A stretch of 33,684 nucleotides of DNA from Kurthia massiliensis (GTDB lineage: Bacteria; Bacillota; Bacilli; Bacillales_A; Planococcaceae), in NCBI RefSeq assembly GCF_000285555.1, contig NZ_HE610999.1, positions 33,641-67,324 of the forward strand. Direction: 5' to 3'. The position numbers and the translations under genes are program-made. Shown here in pieces: positions 33,382 to 33,684 of the stretch (its first letter is position 1; the number at the start of each line of letters is the position of its first letter). The notes beneath the pieces were generated by a model. That model did no database searches. It was not told the DNA's origin and saw only the letters and a program-made list of their open reading frames with translations.

Positions 33382-33432
33382 TTTATACACCCCTCTACTA
33401 GCTTATTGTTATTTAGTACCCGCTTCATCATA

Positions 33433-33461
33433 AAAATAGGCATCTTCCTGAGAAGATGCCT
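33433..33461 (-). terminator. Intrinsic terminator after the 33468 gene
   Basis: Read leftward: GGCATCTTC-TCAG-GAAGATGCC followed by TATTTTTAT. Confidence 0.8.
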
Positions 33462-33467
33462 TGAAAA

Positions 33468-33684
33468 TTATTTTTGACGACTTGCTAAACCGACTGCTTG
33501 ATTGTAATACGTTTCGTCTTCTAATGATTTCACCATGAAGTGTGCGACACTTGCACGTGGAATATCGTACGACGTTGTCGGTACGCCTTCAAACGCTTCT
33601 GCGTAGTCTGTCTCTAATGGTTTGTCTTTTAAACTATATGGACGTGCAATCGTATAAACGACGCTTGAATCTGCTATTGAACTA
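33468..33684 (-). CDS. NAD(P)-binding (NmrA/SDR-like) protein, C-terminal part only
   Basis: The last 71 or so residues of a protein whose start lies beyond the right edge. SSVVYTIARPYSLKDKPLET, then TTSYDIPRASVAHFMVKSLEDETYYNQAVGLAS resembles the C-terminal half of NAD(P)H-binding atypical SDR proteins (YwnB/NmrA type: YTIVRP...G...I.R.DVA.FMV). The Rossmann GxxGxxG is not in the window. Oxidoreductase or NADP-sensor role cannot be decided. Confidence 0.65.
   Translation of the reverse strand, partial: SSIADSSVVYTIARPYSLKDKPLETDYAEAFEGVPTTSYDIPRASVAHFMVKSLEDETYYNQAVGLASRQK

Overview
The window looks like a low-GC Gram-positive (Bacillota) chromosome. Ribosome binding sites are strong AGGAGG type, many genes encode secreted or lipoprotein products with Gram-positive signal peptides, and there is a Bacillus-type M4 protease, a Bacillus/Staphylococcus-type formate dehydrogenase with its DUF1641 partner, and an MhqO/MhqD-like gene pair. 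A Bacillales member, perhaps of the Planococcaceae/Caryophanaceae (Kurthia-like), is my best guess from protein style and a recognisable dispersed palindrome; the sequence does not prove the genus.

Layout. 1-2716: a GNAT acetyltransferase, then a leftward ECF sigma factor / anti-sigma / lipoprotein operon, then a small secreted protein. 2737-6407: a graveyard of mobile DNA. One full-length but multiply mutated IS3-family element (IS150-like), an AT-rich divergent pair (a secreted glycine-zipper protein and a 49-aa two-helix membrane protein), a decayed rolling-circle plasmid Rep gene, and a second, internally deleted IS3 copy whose end cuts into a CRISPR repeat. 6408-16272: a complete type I-C CRISPR-Cas locus, all leftward: leader 2, array 2 (9 spacers), cas3, terminator, cas5, cas8c, cas7, cas4, cas1, cas2, leader 1, array 1 (13 spacers). 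The two arrays have different repeats (32 and 33 nt) with a compensatory base-pair change in the stem, but leaders of the same architecture, so one Cas set probably serves both.

16374-19658: a broken signal-peptide gene remnant, an uncharacterised cytoplasmic protein, a thermolysin-like M4 metalloprotease with a repeat-rich promoter region, and a small secreted protein. 19736-24004: a TspO/MBR-like membrane protein divergent from formate dehydrogenase alpha subunit plus a DUF1641 protein. 24044-26157: two paralogous small membrane proteins interleaved with a secreted protein, then a broken amidohydrolase gene. 26289-33684: a membrane-anchored serine beta-lactamase-like enzyme, a secreted SH3b-repeat protein, a methyltransferase, a small membrane-anchored protein, a ring-cleaving dioxygenase divergent from an MhqD-like carboxylesterase, a second beta-lactamase-like protein that has lost all three catalytic motifs, a membrane-anchored pentapeptide-repeat protein, and the C-terminal end of an NAD(P)-binding protein leaving the window.

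Most transcription units end in clear intrinsic terminators, many serving both strands. The accessory core is the IS3/plasmid/CRISPR block. The flanks read as ordinary chromosome with many small secreted proteins of unknown role.
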